From NCBI RefSeq assembly GCF_000633455.1, contig NZ_AYMG01000008.1, positions 1-64,000 on the forward strand: DNA of 64,000 bases. The letters run 5' to 3'. Under the pieces are notes generated by a model. That model was not told the origin of the DNA and did not search any database. It saw only the letters and a program-made list of their open reading frames with translations. Positions 8,902-17,733 of the stretch are shown here, one piece after another (the stretch's first letter is position 1; the number at the start of each line of letters is the position of its first letter). The position numbers and the translations under genes are program-made. Origin of the DNA: Pedobacter jeongneungensis. GTDB taxonomy: Bacteria; Bacteroidota; Bacteroidia; Sphingobacteriales; Sphingobacteriaceae.

Positions 8902-10371
8902 CTATCTGGTATAATTTGGAGCTTCTTTGGTAATGGTAATATCATGTGGATGGCTTTCGCGCATGCCTGCCGCGGTAATCTGTACAAACTGTGCTTCTTG
9001 TAATGCTTCGATATTTGCTGCACCACAATAACCCATACTTGCACGTAAACCGCCTATATACTGGTACATTACTTCTGCTAAAGTACCTTTAAATGGCACG
9101 CGACCAACAATACCTTCAGGAACCAGTTTTTTAATATCATCTTCTACATCCTGGAAATAACGGTCTTTAGAACCCTGCTCCATGGCTTCGATCGATCCCA
9201 TACCACGGTAAGATTTAAATTTACGTCCTTCGTAGATAATGGTTTCACCTGGTGATTCTTCTACCCCTGCGAATAACGAACCTGCCATTACCGTACTTGC
9301 TCCAGATGCAATTGCCTTAGCAATATCACCAGTGTGTTTAATACCGCCATCAGCAATAACTGGTACACCTGTACCTTTTAATGCTTTGGCACATTCGTAA
9401 ACGGCATATAACTGAGGAACACCAACACCGGCAATAATTCTGGTGGTACAGATAGAACCCGGGCCTATACCTACTTTAACAGCATCTGCACCAGCATCTG
9501 CCAAAAATTTAGCCGCAGCACCAGTAGCAATATTACCAACGATAACCTGTAAATCGGGATATTTAGCTTTTACTTCTTTTAATTTATCAACCACTCCTTT
9601 TGAGTGACCGTGAGCAGTATCGATGGTAATTACATCAACTCCGGCTGCAACTAAAGCATCAACCCTTTCAATGGTATCGGCAGTTACCCCTACGGCAGCA
9701 CCTACGCGTAAACGGCCACGCTCATCTTTACAGGCAGCAGGATAATTTTTAACTTTTGATATATCTTTAAAAGTAATTAATCCACTTAGATAGCCATCTT
9801 TACTTACTACGGGAAGTTTCTCGATTTTATGATTCTGAAGAATTTCTTCTGCCTGTACTAAAGTAGTACCTTCTGGTGCAATGATTAAATTATCTTTAGT
9901 CATTACCTCAGAAATTGGTCTTTTCATATCCTTTTGAAAACGAAGATCCCTGTTTGTAATAATACCAACTAATTTATTATCGCTGCTTACCACTGGAATA
10001 CCACCGATTTTATGCTCTTTCATAATTTTGAAAGCATCGGCTACAACAGCCGTTTCCAATAAAGTAACCGGATCCTGAATCATGCCACTTTCAGAACGTT
10101 TTACTTTACGTACCTCAGCAGCTTGTCTGTCAATAGTCATGTTTTTGTGCAACATCCCGATACCACCATTTTGCGCAATAGCAATGGCAAGCTCGGCCTC
10201 TGTTACAGTATCCATTGCGGCAGAAATCAATGGAACATTAAGTTTAATTTTTTTGGTTAAAAAAGTGGATGTATTTACTTCACGGGGCAGAATTTCTGAA
10301 TATGCGGGTACTAATAGTACGTCGTCGTACGTTAAACCTGTGGCAATAAATTTTGTGGAATCGAGTTGCAT
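8902..10371 (-). CDS. guaB: IMP dehydrogenase
   Basis: The 489-residue enzyme oxidises IMP to XMP with NAD+, the first committed step of GMP synthesis. Visible parts are the N-terminal [10 protein letters not shown], two CBS domains at roughly residues 95-205, the catalytic loop [10 protein letters not shown] with its cysteine, and the mobile flap with [10 protein letters not shown]. An upstream in-frame ATG at 10437 would add 22 atypical residues and lies upstream of the predicted promoter, so I prefer the ATG at 10371, which matches the family N-terminus. A minus-strand TATCTTTG box at 10404-10411 gives a leader of about 30 nt. Confidence 0.96.
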   Translation of the reverse strand: MQLDSTKFIATGLTYDDVLLVPAYSEILPREVNTSTFLTKKIKLNVPLISAAMDTVTEAELAIAIAQNGGIGMLHKNMTIDRQAAEVRKVKRSESGMIQDPVTLLETAVVADAFKIMKEHKIGGIPVVSSDNKLVGIITNRDLRFQKDMKRPISEVMTKDNLIIAPEGTTLVQAEEILQNHKIEKLPVVSKDGYLSGLITFKDISKVKNYPAACKDERGRLRVGAAVGVTADTIERVDALVAAGVDVITIDTAHGHSKGVVDKLKEVKAKYPDLQVIVGNIATGAAAKFLADAGADAVKVGIGPGSICTTRIIAGVGVPQLYAVYECAKALKGTGVPVIADGGIKHTGDIAKAIASGASTVMAGSLFAGVEESPGETIIYEGRKFKSYRGMGSIEAMEQGSKDRYFQDVEDDIKKLVPEGIVGRVPFKGTLAEVMYQYIGGLRASMGYCGAANIEALQEAQFVQITAAGMRESHPHDITITKEAPNYTR

Positions 10372-10403
10372 AGCAAATAAATTAGGATTTATTATTTGCC
10401 AGG

Positions 10404-10411
10404 CAAAGATA
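10404..10411 (-). promoter_or_regulatory. Predicted -7 box of guaB
   Basis: The minus strand reads TATCTTTG, a full TAnnTTTG match 32 nt upstream of the preferred guaB start. It lies inside the longer alternative reading frame, which argues for the shorter protein. Confidence 0.6.
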
Positions 10412-10590
10412 CGGAAATAACGCGAAAATAAAAGCATAATAACAAAAATGCTTAAATATTGAGCTTGCCTGACAATTGAAAAAATTATTCGAATAAACGA
10501 TTATAGCAGGTTTATAGGAATGTGATGGCTTTCGCCGAATAATAATCCGGATAAATGTTATTATTATTGTGTCAATCAAAAAGATACCAC

Positions 10591-10623
10591 ATTGCTAAAA
10601 TGTATTAGCAATCATTTAGCTAA
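10591..10623. promoter_or_regulatory. Inverted repeats upstream of ppnP
   Basis: A perfect 8-bp inverted repeat (ATTGCTAA at 10591-10598, TTAGCAAT at 10605-10612) is followed by the palindrome TTAGCTAA at 10616-10623, ending 18 nt before the ppnP ATG. The two share the TTAGC half-site. It could be an operator or a small hairpin; nothing in the sequence identifies the factor. Confidence 0.35.
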
Positions 10624-10641
10624 AACCTCTAATAATAAAAC

Positions 10642-10923
10642 ATGATTACCGAAAACCAATATTTTGATGGCAACGTAAAATCGTTGGGTTATGAAACCAC
10701 CGAAGGAAAATCGACAATAGGCATTATAAACCCGGGTGAATACACTTTTGGAACCGCTCAAAAAGAAATTATGCACGTTATAGAAGGCGAATTGGAAGCA
10801 TTGCTTCCTGAAGTTACTGACTGGCAAATCATTAAAGCTGGCAGTAATTTCGAAGTGCCTGCAAATTCATCATTCAAAGTAAAAACGACTGTACAAACGG
10901 CTTATTTATGCCAGTATAGATAG
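10642..10923 (+). CDS. ppnP: Pyrimidine/purine nucleoside phosphorylase
   Basis: The 93-residue cupin-fold protein matches the PpnP (formerly YaiE/DUF1255) family: an N-terminal YFDGNVKSLGYETT, central GIINPGEYTFGTAQKEIMHV and VPANSSFKVKTT. PpnP phosphorolyses diverse nucleosides to free base and ribose-1-phosphate. Length is typical. It is divergent from guaB, another nucleotide-metabolism gene, with inverted repeats between them. Its TAG stop is followed by a repeat region. Confidence 0.92.
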   Translation: MITENQYFDGNVKSLGYETTEGKSTIGIINPGEYTFGTAQKEIMHVIEGELEALLPEVTDWQIIKAGSNFEVPANSSFKVKTTVQTAYLCQYR

Positions 10924-11256
10924 TAAAAGAGGTTTTATCATCAATCTGGGATTGTCATACTGAGGGATAATTTATTTTATAAAAATCAATATAAATGACA
11001 GAAGGTTTTAATGCGGTTTCTTGGCCGGGAGGAATCGTCATTGCGAGAAAGGCTTTTTCAGCCGACGAAGCAATCTTTCTAGCAAGGATCGCTAGCAGGA
11101 AAGATTGCTTCGTCGTACCTCCTCGCAATGACGACTTTTCTTCGCATCTGTCAATGGTAGCCTGTCGAAGGACGCTTATAAATGTATTTTAGGCATTTCG
11201 ACAAGCTCAACGTGACAGTTTCTGATAGAAACTCTTTTTAATTGATTTAGCAGTAT
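10924..11256. repeat. Large cruciform-type repeat of the GTCATTGCGAG class
   Basis: No gene is supported in this 333-bp gap. Nested inverted repeats occupy 11036-11133: CGTCATTGCGAG (11036-11047) with CTCGCAATGACG (11122-11133), ACGAAGCAATCTTTC (11065-11079) with its exact complement (11099-11113), and CTAGC (11079-11083) with GCTAG (11091-11095). A weaker relative, CATTTCGACAAGCTCAACGTGACA, follows at about 11193-11216. A 65-codon frame across the element is repeat-derived. Confidence 0.8.
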
Positions 11257-12528
11257 TTATTTCTTTCCAATTACTACTTCTGTAAAGCTATCTGTAGTGA
11301 GGTATTTATTAGCCAGCGCCAATAACTCTTCGGCAGTAATGGTTTTTACTTTTTCAATATATTTTGTATAATAATCGTAACCCAATCCTGAAAAATAAAT
11401 ATTCTTAAATTTATCGGCATGTGAGAAAACATTTTCCAAACTACCCAGCATCGAACCCAACATATAATTGCGAACCAGGCTCAACTCCTCTTCCCCTATC
11501 AGTTCATTTTTTAAAATGTCTATTTCTTTATAAATTTCTGTCAAAGCCGCAGCGCAAACATCAGCACCTACCTCGGTAGAAATAAACAGATAACCTGCTT
11601 GTTGCAGTGAAGAAATGCCAGAGCCAATGCCATAAGTATAACCCTTGTCTTCACGGATGTTATTCATCAAACGTGAGCCAAAATAGCCGCCTAACACAGT
11701 ATTTAAAATCTGAAGTCCGGAAAAATCTTCGTGTTTACGGTTAATAGCCAACTGACCAATTCTGATGGCAGACTGTAAAGCCTCTGGTTTTTCAGTATAA
11801 ATAACCTGTTTTGCTGTAGCGATAAAATCAAAACTGTTTTTTACGGCATCGCTTTTTTCCCATTTTTTACCGAAAGCATCATTCAATAAGTTAAAGCTTG
11901 CCTCATCAAACTTTCCGGAAACAATAATGGTACAGTTATTTGGTGCGTAAGCCGCTTTAAAATATTCGATCAGGTCTTCGCGTTTTAGTGCATCATAGTG
12001 TTCAGCCTGTATATTTACACCATAAGCAGTATCACCAAATAAAGCGTGTGCAAACTCTTTTCTTGCCAGAATATCGTTTTTCTTTAGGTTTACCTGTAGT
12101 TTTTGCTTCTGGTTTTGGATATAAATATCAAGCTCGTGTTGGGGAAACTGACTTTCTGATAGAACATCTTTTACTATTGGCAAAACCGATTGCAGATGTT
12201 TATTTAACGTATAAAGGGTAACAGAAGATTGATCCTGAAGGTATTCAGTCTGAAAAAATGCTCCATAAAAATCGATCTGCTCGGCAATTTCCTTTGCTGT
12301 TAATTTATTGGTTCCATTGTTGATCAGCGAGCTTACCGCAATGGCCTGTAATGGTTTATCGAGTTTCCAGTTTACATTTTCGAAAATAAATTCGATACGC
12401 ACTAAATCCTGCTCTCCGGAATAAATGGTAAAAACAGGAACACCGTTATCCAGTGCTTTTTTTTCTGGTTGGATAAAATTTATAATCGATACCTGCTTAA
12501 AATCAGGCGCTTGTTGTCTGTTAAGCAT
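11257..12528 (-). CDS. M16-family peptidase-like subunit lacking the zinc motif
   Basis: The 423-residue protein has the two-domain pitrilysin-like fold of M16B proteins, with a C-terminal domain containing the glycine-rich NNIREDKGYTYGIGS. The HxxEH zinc motif expected near the N-terminus is absent (the region reads AVSSLINNGTNK), so it is probably the noncatalytic partner. It starts inside the 3' end of the upstream catalytic M16 gene, overlapping by 8 bp, consistent with a translationally coupled heterodimer. No signal peptide is visible. Confidence 0.92.
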   Translation of the reverse strand: MLNRQQAPDFKQVSIINFIQPEKKALDNGVPVFTIYSGEQDLVRIEFIFENVNWKLDKPLQAIAVSSLINNGTNKLTAKEIAEQIDFYGAFFQTEYLQDQSSVTLYTLNKHLQSVLPIVKDVLSESQFPQHELDIYIQNQKQKLQVNLKKNDILARKEFAHALFGDTAYGVNIQAEHYDALKREDLIEYFKAAYAPNNCTIIVSGKFDEASFNLLNDAFGKKWEKSDAVKNSFDFIATAKQVIYTEKPEALQSAIRIGQLAINRKHEDFSGLQILNTVLGGYFGSRLMNNIREDKGYTYGIGSGISSLQQAGYLFISTEVGADVCAAALTEIYKEIDILKNELIGEEELSLVRNYMLGSMLGSLENVFSHADKFKNIYFSGLGYDYYTKYIEKVKTITAEELLALANKYLTTDSFTEVVIGKK

Positions 12529-13765
12529 TTTCTTCGGTTAAATAGTATAAGGTTGACGATGAATTTGAGTTAAAAGTTTCGTTAGATATCCTTTTGATAT
12601 CTTCTGCCTCCACTTTTAAAAACGCTTCGGTTTCCTGGTTTAATAAAGCGGCATCGCCTAATAGTTCATAATAAGCCAGGTTCATTGCTTTATCCAACAG
12701 GCTCATTTCAGAAAAAACAAGTACCGATTCTACCTTGTTTTTCACTTTGGTTAATTCTGCATCAGAAACGAGTTCTGATTTAATTTTATCCAGTTCTGCC
12801 CAAATGGCTTTTTCTGCAGCTTCTACAGTAACACCTTCTACCAGTTTGCCTTCAACAATAAACAAACCCGGATCTAAACTGCTGGAGATGTAAGCATTAA
12901 TATCACTAAAAAGCTGCTGTTCTTTTAATAAGCTATTGTATAAACGAGAAGATTGTCCACGCGATAAAATATCCGATAATAAATCAAAAGCATAATAATC
13001 CTGGTTTAAACGTCCTGGCATTTTAAAAGCCATATAAATGGCATTAAGCGGTACATTTGCCTTTACGGTTTCTACTCTTGCTTCAGTCTGAGGATCTTCC
13101 TGAACCAAATTGCGGATATACTTTTCACCAGCCGGGATGGGTTCGAACCATTTTTCGGCCAGTTTTTTCACATCTTCGGTTTTTACATTCCCACCCACTA
13201 CCAAAATGGCGTTTTGTGGAGTATAATGTTTTTTAAAAAATGCTTTTACGTCCTCCATTGTCGCATTTTCGATATGCGAAAGTTCTTTCCCGATGGTAGC
13301 CCACCTGTAAGAATGCTTTTTATAAGCCAATGGACGCAATTTTAACCAAACATCGCCATAAGGCTGATTAAGGTAACGTTGCTTAAATTCTTCGCTAACT
13401 ACGTTTCTTTGCGTATCTAAACTTTTTTCAGAAAAGGCTAAACTTAACATGCGGTCGCTTTCCAGCCAAAACGCGGTTTCGATATTTTCTGCCGGTAGTG
13501 TAATATAATAGTTGGTAATATCATTACTGGTAAAAGCGTTGTTTTCGCCCCCTACCCTTTGCAAAGGCTCATCGTAACTTGGAATATTTACCGATCCTCC
13601 GAACATTAAATGCTCAAATAAGTGTGCAAAACCGGTTTTTTCGGGATCCTCATCGCGGGCACCCACATCATATAAAATATTTAAAACTGCCATCGGGGTT
13701 GTAGCATCTTCATGTACTAAAACCTTTAACCCATTGGCTAGTGTAAAACGATTAAAATCTACCAT
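12521..13765 (-). CDS. M16-family zinc metallopeptidase, catalytic subunit
   Basis: The 414-residue protein carries the inverted zinc motif HLFEH in GFAHLFEHLMFGG at about residues 45-57, with the downstream glutamate expected in the helix ending EEFKQRY. It is a short M16B peptidase that should act with the zinc-free partner encoded immediately downstream. Substrates of such pairs are peptides or targeting sequences; none is known here. A TATCTTTA box, one mismatch from the -7 consensus, lies on the minus strand about 20 nt upstream of the ATG. Confidence 0.94.
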   Translation of the reverse strand: MVDFNRFTLANGLKVLVHEDATTPMAVLNILYDVGARDEDPEKTGFAHLFEHLMFGGSVNIPSYDEPLQRVGGENNAFTSNDITNYYITLPAENIETAFWLESDRMLSLAFSEKSLDTQRNVVSEEFKQRYLNQPYGDVWLKLRPLAYKKHSYRWATIGKELSHIENATMEDVKAFFKKHYTPQNAILVVGGNVKTEDVKKLAEKWFEPIPAGEKYIRNLVQEDPQTEARVETVKANVPLNAIYMAFKMPGRLNQDYYAFDLLSDILSRGQSSRLYNSLLKEQQLFSDINAYISSSLDPGLFIVEGKLVEGVTVEAAEKAIWAELDKIKSELVSDAELTKVKNKVESVLVFSEMSLLDKAMNLAYYELLGDAALLNQETEAFLKVEAEDIKRISNETFNSNSSSTLYYLTEENA

Positions 13766-13887
13766 ATCTAATTTTAGAACCGTAAAGATATTGTTTTAAG
13801 GGAAATTGGAAGATGGAAAATGTAAGAGGGAAGATAAAAATGCAAAACATGCGAAAAATTACCTCTTAAAGACAACAATCTTTTACT

Positions 13888-13923
13888 AAAGACTGACGAC
13901 TTGGGACTCGCGACTAAGGACTT
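13888..13923. repeat. GACT word array upstream of mqnC
   Basis: The stretch reads as reiterated GACT words (AAAGACTGACGACTTGGG then GACTCGCGACTAAGGACTT). Similar words occur near 59048-59080. It ends only a few bases before the mqnC -7 box, so it overlaps the likely -33 region. Confidence 0.55.
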
Positions 13924-13928
13924 TTCTT

Positions 13929-13936
13929 TATCTTTG
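13929..13936 (+). promoter_or_regulatory. -7 box of mqnC placed 4 nt before the ATG
   Basis: TATCTTTG matches TAnnTTTG exactly and is followed by TACT and then the ATG at 13941. If transcription starts a few bases after the box, the mqnC mRNA is leaderless or nearly so. Confidence 0.6.
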
Positions 13937-13940
13937 TACT

Positions 13941-15065
13941 ATGAATACAGCCGATTTACTGCAACGGGCATTACATTTTGATTTTTTAAGCCTCGAAGAA
14001 GGCGTACATTTATACCACCATGCCGATACTGCATCGTTGATGTTTGTAGCGAATGAGTTAAGAAAAATTCAAGTACCCAGTGGTAAAGTAACCTGGCAGA
14101 TTGACCGGAATGTAAATACAACCAATGTTTGTATTGCCAACTGTAAATTCTGTAATTTCTTCCGCAGACCTGGTCATGATGAGAGTTATATTACAGATAT
14201 CGAAACCTATAAGGTAAAAATTGAAGAAACTTTCCGTTTGGGTGGCGATCAATTATTATTGCAAGGAGGCCACCACCCAGATTTGGGTCTGGCTTTTTAC
14301 GCTGATCTATTTAAAAAATTAAAAGAATTATATCCTGATTTAAAACTCCACGCATTAGGTCCGCCAGAAATTGCACACGTTGCAAAACTGGAAGGCATGA
14401 CACATACCGAAGTATTAAAAGTGCTTAAAGAAGCCGGAATGGATTCGCTACCGGGTGCTGGTGCTGAAATTTTAAATGACCGTGTAAGACGTTTAATCTC
14501 TAAAGGAAAATGTGGCGGACAGGAATGGCTTGATGTAATGCGTGCCTGTCACCAGTTGGACATTACCACATCGGCAACCATGATGTTTGGGCATGTAGAA
14601 ACCATCGAAGAACGTTTTGAACATTTGGTTTGGATCCGTCAGGTACAAAGCGAAAAACCTGCTGATGCCAATGGATTTTTGGCCTTTATCCCATGGCCTT
14701 TCCAGGACGATGGTACTTTATTAAAGAGGCTTCGCGGAATCAGCAACAATGTAACTGCTGATGAATATATCCGTATGATTGCCTTAAGCCGCATTATGCT
14801 GCCTAACATCAAAAATATCCAGGCCAGCTGGTTAACCGTTGGTAAAACCACTGCTCAACTTTGCCTTCATGCTGGTGCAAACGATTTTGGATCGATCATG
14901 ATCGAAGAAAATGTTGTTTCGGCCGCTGGTGCACCTCACCGTTTTACAGCAAATGGTATCCAGCAATCAATCAAAGCGGCAGGTTTTGAGCCACAGTTAC
15001 GTGGACAAAAATATAATTACAGGGATTTACCTGAACATTTGGAAGAGCAGGTGATAACTTATTAA
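13941..15065 (+). CDS. mqnC: Cyclic dehypoxanthinyl futalosine synthase (radical SAM)
   Basis: The 374-residue radical SAM enzyme has the CIANCKFCNF cluster motif (CxxxCxxC) at about residues 63-72 and the MqnC/CofH-type signatures LLQGGHHPDL and GAGAEILNDRVR. MqnC cyclises dehypoxanthine futalosine in the futalosine route to menaquinone. Length is typical. The gene stands alone; the other mqn genes are not in the window. Start ATG follows its -7 box by 4 nt, so no Shine-Dalgarno leader is possible. The related family members CofH and MqnE are less likely because of the length and internal motifs. Confidence 0.93.
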   Translation: MNTADLLQRALHFDFLSLEEGVHLYHHADTASLMFVANELRKIQVPSGKVTWQIDRNVNTTNVCIANCKFCNFFRRPGHDESYITDIETYKVKIEETFRLGGDQLLLQGGHHPDLGLAFYADLFKKLKELYPDLKLHALGPPEIAHVAKLEGMTHTEVLKVLKEAGMDSLPGAGAEILNDRVRRLISKGKCGGQEWLDVMRACHQLDITTSATMMFGHVETIEERFEHLVWIRQVQSEKPADANGFLAFIPWPFQDDGTLLKRLRGISNNVTADEYIRMIALSRIMLPNIKNIQASWLTVGKTTAQLCLHAGANDFGSIMIEENVVSAAGAPHRFTANGIQQSIKAAGFEPQLRGQKYNYRDLPEHLEEQVITY

Positions 15066-15231
15066 GGTATGTAAAACGGAGGATGTGAGATTGAAAAAAA
15101 ACCTTGATTTCAACTCATAAATCCTGAAAATCATACAATCCTATAAATCCTGATCAAAAAAGGGAAGTAAAACCAAGTTCTACCTCCCTACCTTAAACTA
15201 AACATTACCTAATCAATAATGTAAATATTTT

Positions 15232-16077
15232 TTAAGCTAATTTTTTACCGGTTTTGATAAATTGGTTTGCAATTGTTTTAACAGCTGCACCAGTTAAAAA
15301 TTCGTCGAAACTTTCTGCTGCCTGAGTTTGCGATGCTCCACCTAAACCGTTAATTTCAATACCAGCCTGTACGGTATTTTGCTCACCTGCATAAACGGCA
15401 TCAACTGCTGAAATTCCGGTATCATTACCATTAGCAGCATAACTGATCCAAGGTTTTAAAGCAACACCTAAAGAAGCTGCAACCATTTGACGGATATGCG
15501 ATGCGTGACGGGCTTCTACTGAGTGGATCTGTAAAGCGGTAGTTAACACTGCATTGCCTTTTAAAATCGGCGCTTGTCCTTTATACGCACGTACACCAGT
15601 ATCTTCAAAAGCTAAAGCCACTTTTAAGAAAGTTTGATAGTTACTAAAAACATCTCCAAACGCTCCACCAGCTGTAAAATCGAAATCAGCATCTACATAG
15701 CCATCAGCACCTGTAATTTGTAATGCACTTTTTAATAAATCAACGTGAGCTCTTTCATGGGCTCTAATCGTAGTGATAGCTGCATTTGAAGCTGAAGTAG
15801 GGAAAGTGATGGTAGAATTTGTTAAAGCGTGGTTGTAATAATTGTATTCCAGATACTCTAATGCTAATGCAAAGTTTAATACATCATTAACTGTACTAGG
15901 GTTAGTTTGCCCATAAGCCTTTTGGAACATTGAACCCAAAGCAAGCGGTAATGCTGCCATTGATATTTTTTTACCAACGTTGAAAAAATCTTTCATTGCT
16001 GATCTACGCGGACTTAATCTTTCATAGATCTCACCGTCCACTTTTTCTATTTCGTCTAATATATTTAAGATATTCAT
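15232..16077 (-). CDS. Exported ferritin-like domain protein (longer paralogue)
   Basis: The 281-residue protein has an unusual N-terminus: about 25 charged residues, then SPRRSAMKDF and a hydrophobic stretch ending near AYGQ, suggesting Tat or Sec export without a lipobox. The body is a four-helix ferritin-like (PF13668-type) domain with metal-ligand candidates in EYLEYNYY, HERAH, FEDTG and VEARHASH. Its role, metal binding or oxidation in the envelope, is inference. It lies 20 bp downstream of a shorter paralogue in the same direction. Confidence 0.88.
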   Translation of the reverse strand: MNILNILDEIEKVDGEIYERLSPRRSAMKDFFNVGKKISMAALPLALGSMFQKAYGQTNPSTVNDVLNFALALEYLEYNYYNHALTNSTITFPTSASNAAITTIRAHERAHVDLLKSALQITGADGYVDADFDFTAGGAFGDVFSNYQTFLKVALAFEDTGVRAYKGQAPILKGNAVLTTALQIHSVEARHASHIRQMVAASLGVALKPWISYAANGNDTGISAVDAVYAGEQNTVQAGIEINGLGGASQTQAAESFDEFLTGAAVKTIANQFIKTGKKLA

Positions 16078-16097
16078 GATTGTTGAGTTTTAAAAGA

Positions 16098-16823
16098 TTA
16101 AAGGTTGATTACGTTAATTTTTGTTTTTACATATTTACCAGCGATTGCCAAAACTTTATCTGGTGTTAAAGCTCCGTCCAAACCTGCTGAATTATTTGCT
16201 CCTAATGCGGTTAAGCTATTTAAATCGGCAAAAGTTCCGTTAGAAATCTGATCCCTAACCCATGCAGCATGACGGGCTTCTACTGAAACGATTTTACCTG
16301 CCAGAACAAGATAATCTGTAGTAGTAATACGTACACCAGCACCATTGTAAGCAGCAACACCTAAATCTTCGAATGATTGAGCTGCAGCTAAAACACCTGA
16401 AGCACTTGTAAAATCGATACTTGAAAAATCAACCTCTAAACTGCCAATTGCTGCAGTACTCAATGCTTTTTTAAAGAATTCTCTGTGTGCAATTTCATGA
16501 AACTGAACATCTTGAAAATATGCTTTCTGGGCAGCTGTAAATGCTGAAGGTGGTGCAGAAGCAACTTTGATGTAAAATGCAGCCTCTAATTGTTCTAAAG
16601 CATAAGCATAGTTTAATACACCTATGTCAGTTTTAAAATCCAAAGTTGCGCCATCCATTGTTGGATTTTCGTAGCCACGGTCTTTTTTACAACCTGCTGC
16701 AACCAATGCAATAGCTGCAGCACTAGCACCTGCATACTGAAGAAAAGATCTTCTGCCAACGGTGCTGTTTAATAAACGTTCATCTTGAAGTTCACTTTTT
16801 GTTTCTAGTTCATTGTTTTTCAT
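16098..16823 (-). CDS. Ferritin-like domain lipoprotein with Tat signal
   Basis: The 241-residue protein carries a twin-arginine motif GRRSFLQ at about residue 23 and a hydrophobic region ending in the lipobox LVAAGC, so it is probably folded in the cytosol with its cofactor before export and lipidation. The ferritin-like domain repeats the ligand pattern of its neighbour: ALEQLEAAFY, FHEIAH, FEDLG and VEARHAAW. Tandem duplication of this family is common in Bacteroidota. Divergent from it, 124 bp away, is a LytTR regulator gene. Confidence 0.9.
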   Translation of the reverse strand: MKNNELETKSELQDERLLNSTVGRRSFLQYAGASAAAIALVAAGCKKDRGYENPTMDGATLDFKTDIGVLNYAYALEQLEAAFYIKVASAPPSAFTAAQKAYFQDVQFHEIAHREFFKKALSTAAIGSLEVDFSSIDFTSASGVLAAAQSFEDLGVAAYNGAGVRITTTDYLVLAGKIVSVEARHAAWVRDQISNGTFADLNSLTALGANNSAGLDGALTPDKVLAIAGKYVKTKINVINL

Positions 16824-16947
16824 AGTAATCTATGTTTAGTGGTTTTGAATTCGTTTGATGATACATACGTGACAATCAGAACACTGGTTTTTTCTTTTTG
16901 CATTTTTTTTTGTAAGCGCATTTTAATACATTCACCAACCTATAACT

Positions 16948-17733
16948 ATGACTACACTAAAAGCCATTATTGTTGATGATGAGGAGTTTGCCCGATCGTC
17001 GCTATTTTTTTTACTGCAACAGAACTGTTCACAGGTAGAAATTACCGGTATTGCAAGGTCTGTAGCCGAAGCGAAAGATATTTTAGCGCATCATCCAATC
17101 GACTTAATTTTTCTGGACATTGCCATGCCAGGCGGTAACGGTTTCGAGCTCATTCCCGATGCACAAAAACACAACGCAGCTGTTATATTTACCACAGCTT
17201 ACGATCAGTATGCACTAAAAGCAATCAAAGCCAATGCGCTCGATTATTTGCTGAAACCGATTGATATCGATGAGCTTAAAACAGCTGTAGAGAAGGTTTT
17301 TCAGCACATTAAATTGTTTAAAGGTCAAAATGAAAACGACGAAAGGATCAATAATCTAGCCTCTAGTTTAAGCTCCCGAACAGAAATCAGGAAACTTACC
17401 TTGCCTTACGGACAAGGCTTTAAAATGATCGATATTGACGATATTATTTACATCGAGGCAGACAGTAATTATTCCATCGTACACTTAAATAACCACGATA
17501 AAATTACCGTTTCAAAAGTTTTACGGGAGTTTGAAGAACTTTTACCAACCGATCAATTCGTAAGAATCCATAAATCGAGCATCATTAACCTAAACCACTT
17601 AAAGGAATATAATTCTAAAAATGGACTCCAGGTTTTCTTAAAAAACGGAGAAAGCATCAACATTTCGAGAAGAAGGGCAAGCGATTTTTTCGAAAAAATA
17701 AAATTATTTACCAAAGCAAACAGTGATCATTAA
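16948..17733 (+). CDS. LytTR-family response regulator
   Basis: The 261-residue regulator has an N-terminal receiver domain (IIVDDEEFARSS, phosphoacceptor Asp57 in FLDIAMPGG, conserved FTTAYDQYALKA and LLKPID) and a C-terminal LytTR DNA-binding domain (about residues 150-255, including FVRIHKSSIINLNHL). It overlaps the following propeller histidine-kinase gene by 11 bp, so the two form a coupled two-component pair. Target promoters are unknown; the divergent ferritin-like genes are a candidate by position only. Confidence 0.95.
   Translation: MTTLKAIIVDDEEFARSSLFFLLQQNCSQVEITGIARSVAEAKDILAHHPIDLIFLDIAMPGGNGFELIPDAQKHNAAVIFTTAYDQYALKAIKANALDYLLKPIDIDELKTAVEKVFQHIKLFKGQNENDERINNLASSLSSRTEIRKLTLPYGQGFKMIDIDDIIYIEADSNYSIVHLNNHDKITVSKVLREFEELLPTDQFVRIHKSSIINLNHLKEYNSKNGLQVFLKNGESINISRRRASDFFEKIKLFTKANSDH

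Noticed and set aside
10995..11192. 65-codon plus-strand open frame
   Set aside because: It coincides with the nested GTCATTGCGAG cruciform and has no promoter or homologue I recognise.
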